Source: Leptolyngbya sp. BL0902 (GTDB lineage: Bacteria > Cyanobacteriota > Cyanobacteriia > Phormidesmidales > Phormidesmidaceae). From it: 64,000 nt of DNA. The DNA lies in contig NZ_CP046155.1 in NCBI RefSeq assembly GCF_016403105.1, positions 1,922,001 through 1,986,000 on the forward strand. Reading direction: 5' to 3'. The first letter of the stretch is position 1. Each line of letters opens with the position of its first letter. Below, piece after piece: positions 63,190-64,000 of the stretch. Made by a program: the position numbers and the translations under genes. The notes under the pieces were generated by a model, which saw only the letters and a list, made by a program, of their open reading frames with translations, searched no databases and was not told the origin of the DNA.

Positions 63190-64000
63190 ATGGTCAACCA
63201 AGGCGGGATCAACCAAGGCGGCAGTCAACCCTTAGCTGGTGTAGATCAGCACCTATCACGGGTGGCAACGGGTGAAAAGCGGCCCTCTCACCCCAGACCT
63301 TGGCGGCAGCGAGCCCAGGGAGTCACGCTTCATGGGCTGGCTCTGGCGGTGGGGCTGGTGGGGTTGGCCCTCCCCCGTCCAGCCTTGGCCAACCTCAATG
63401 TTTATTGCCAAGTTTCCCAGGCAGAGGCCCAGGCCAAGGAAGACTTGCGACGAGCGGCCTTTAGCGGGGATGCTACGGCCCAACAGCAGTACCAGGCCAC
63501 CGTGCGCCAGCACGCCGAGAACCTGCGCCGTTGCCGAAGCCAGCAGTGGCCCCAGCGGCAGGCGGTGTGGCTGCGGCTCTACCCCTGCGACCTTCAGCCC
63601 GGTGTGCTGGAGGCGGTGATGGATCGGGTGGTGAACCTGGGCTACAACGAGGTCTACGTCGAAGCCTTCTATGGCGGGCAGGTGCTGTTGCCCCAGGCCG
63701 ATAACCCTACTGTGTGGCCTTCGGTGGTGCAGTCTCCCGGCTACGAGCGGCGAGATTTGCTGGCGGAATCCATCGAAAAAGGCCGCTATCGGGGGCTGAG
63801 GGTGGATGCTTGGGTGTTTGCCCTCAACTTTGGCTATACCTATGGCCTGCGTCAGGATCGACAGCAGGTGCTTGCCCTCAACGGTCGGGGCCAAACCACC
63901 CACGCCTTTGCGAGAGCAGGGGAGTCCAGCAATCCCGATGAAGTATTTGTCGATCCCTACCATCCCCAAGGGCGGGCCGATTATGCCCAAATGCTGGCGG
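63190..64000 (+). CDS. Family-10 glycosyl-hydrolase-like exported protein (partial)
   Basis: ATG 63190 (GTG 63184 also in frame); 270 codons are visible and the C-terminus is outside the window. Long N-terminus with a signal segment (GVTLHGLALAVGLVGLALPR, then PALANLNV). A coiled part is followed by the catalytic barrel start: VWLRLYPCDLQPGVLEAVMD, RVVNLGYNEVYVEAFYGGQV, LLPQADNPTVWPSVV, YRGLRVDAWVFALNFGYTYG and FVDPYHPQGRADYAQMLA. The pattern fits the GHL10 family (glycosyl-hydrolase-like 10) found in cyanobacterial envelopes. A repeated NQGG (VNQGGINQGGSQ) opens the protein. Confidence 0.75.
   Translation, partial: MVNQGGINQGGSQPLAGVDQHLSRVATGEKRPSHPRPWRQRAQGVTLHGLALAVGLVGLALPRPALANLNVYCQVSQAEAQAKEDLRRAAFSGDATAQQQYQATVRQHAENLRRCRSQQWPQRQAVWLRLYPCDLQPGVLEAVMDRVVNLGYNEVYVEAFYGGQVLLPQADNPTVWPSVVQSPGYERRDLLAESIEKGRYRGLRVDAWVFALNFGYTYGLRQDRQQVLALNGRGQTTHAFARAGESSNPDEVFVDPYHPQGRADYAQMLA

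Overview
The window comes from a GC-rich cyanobacterium, probably a filamentous one. The markers are psbO (oxygen-evolving complex), a homogentisate phytyltransferase (tocopherol pathway), a cyanobacterial-type DUF3153 lipoprotein, groESL under a CIRCE operator, and an abundance of Uma2, CHASE2, DUF1822 and TPR-CHAT genes. No tRNA, rRNA, CRISPR array or transposase was recognised. Species assignment is not possible from the sequence alone.

Layout. 1-1099: 5' part of an nSTAND1-type NTPase running off the left edge. 1467-12086: carB, a coiled-coil membrane protein, an endo/exonuclease/phosphatase-fold protein, a multi-PAS histidine kinase and two Uma2 genes. 12286-34497: a 22-kb block read entirely on the minus strand and built around CHAT (caspase-like) proteins. 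34608-51797: housekeeping genes (leuB, nadA, scpA, a nucleotidyltransferase, aat, plsC, fabD, groESL) mixed with small envelope proteins. 51900-64000: a phytyltransferase gene, a DUF4268 protein, an RTX-like repeat protein, purU, rimM, avtA, psbO and the start of a family-10 glycosyl-hydrolase-like gene.

The CHAT block is the most unusual part. It encodes four exported PPC/TPR-CHAT proteins, one CHAT-CHASE2 membrane protein, a small exported PPC-domain protein, a DUF928-like exported protein, a TPR protein, a DUF1822 protein, a divergent sigma-70-like factor, a HigB/HigA-type toxin-antitoxin pair and three small unknown proteins. All five CHAT proteins keep the His and Cys of the caspase-like dyad.

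Eight positions upstream of genes in this block share a 33-nt promoter-like arrangement on the minus strand: TGAATARG, a 17-nt spacer carrying a C/GAG at a fixed place, then a TAxxTA-like hexamer. One copy precedes the sigma-like gene itself. I infer a self-contained regulon: an island-encoded sigma-like factor with translationally coupled DUF1822, driving exported caspase-like proteases and their possible partners. This rests on reading the sequence and on family knowledge; no search or experiment was run.
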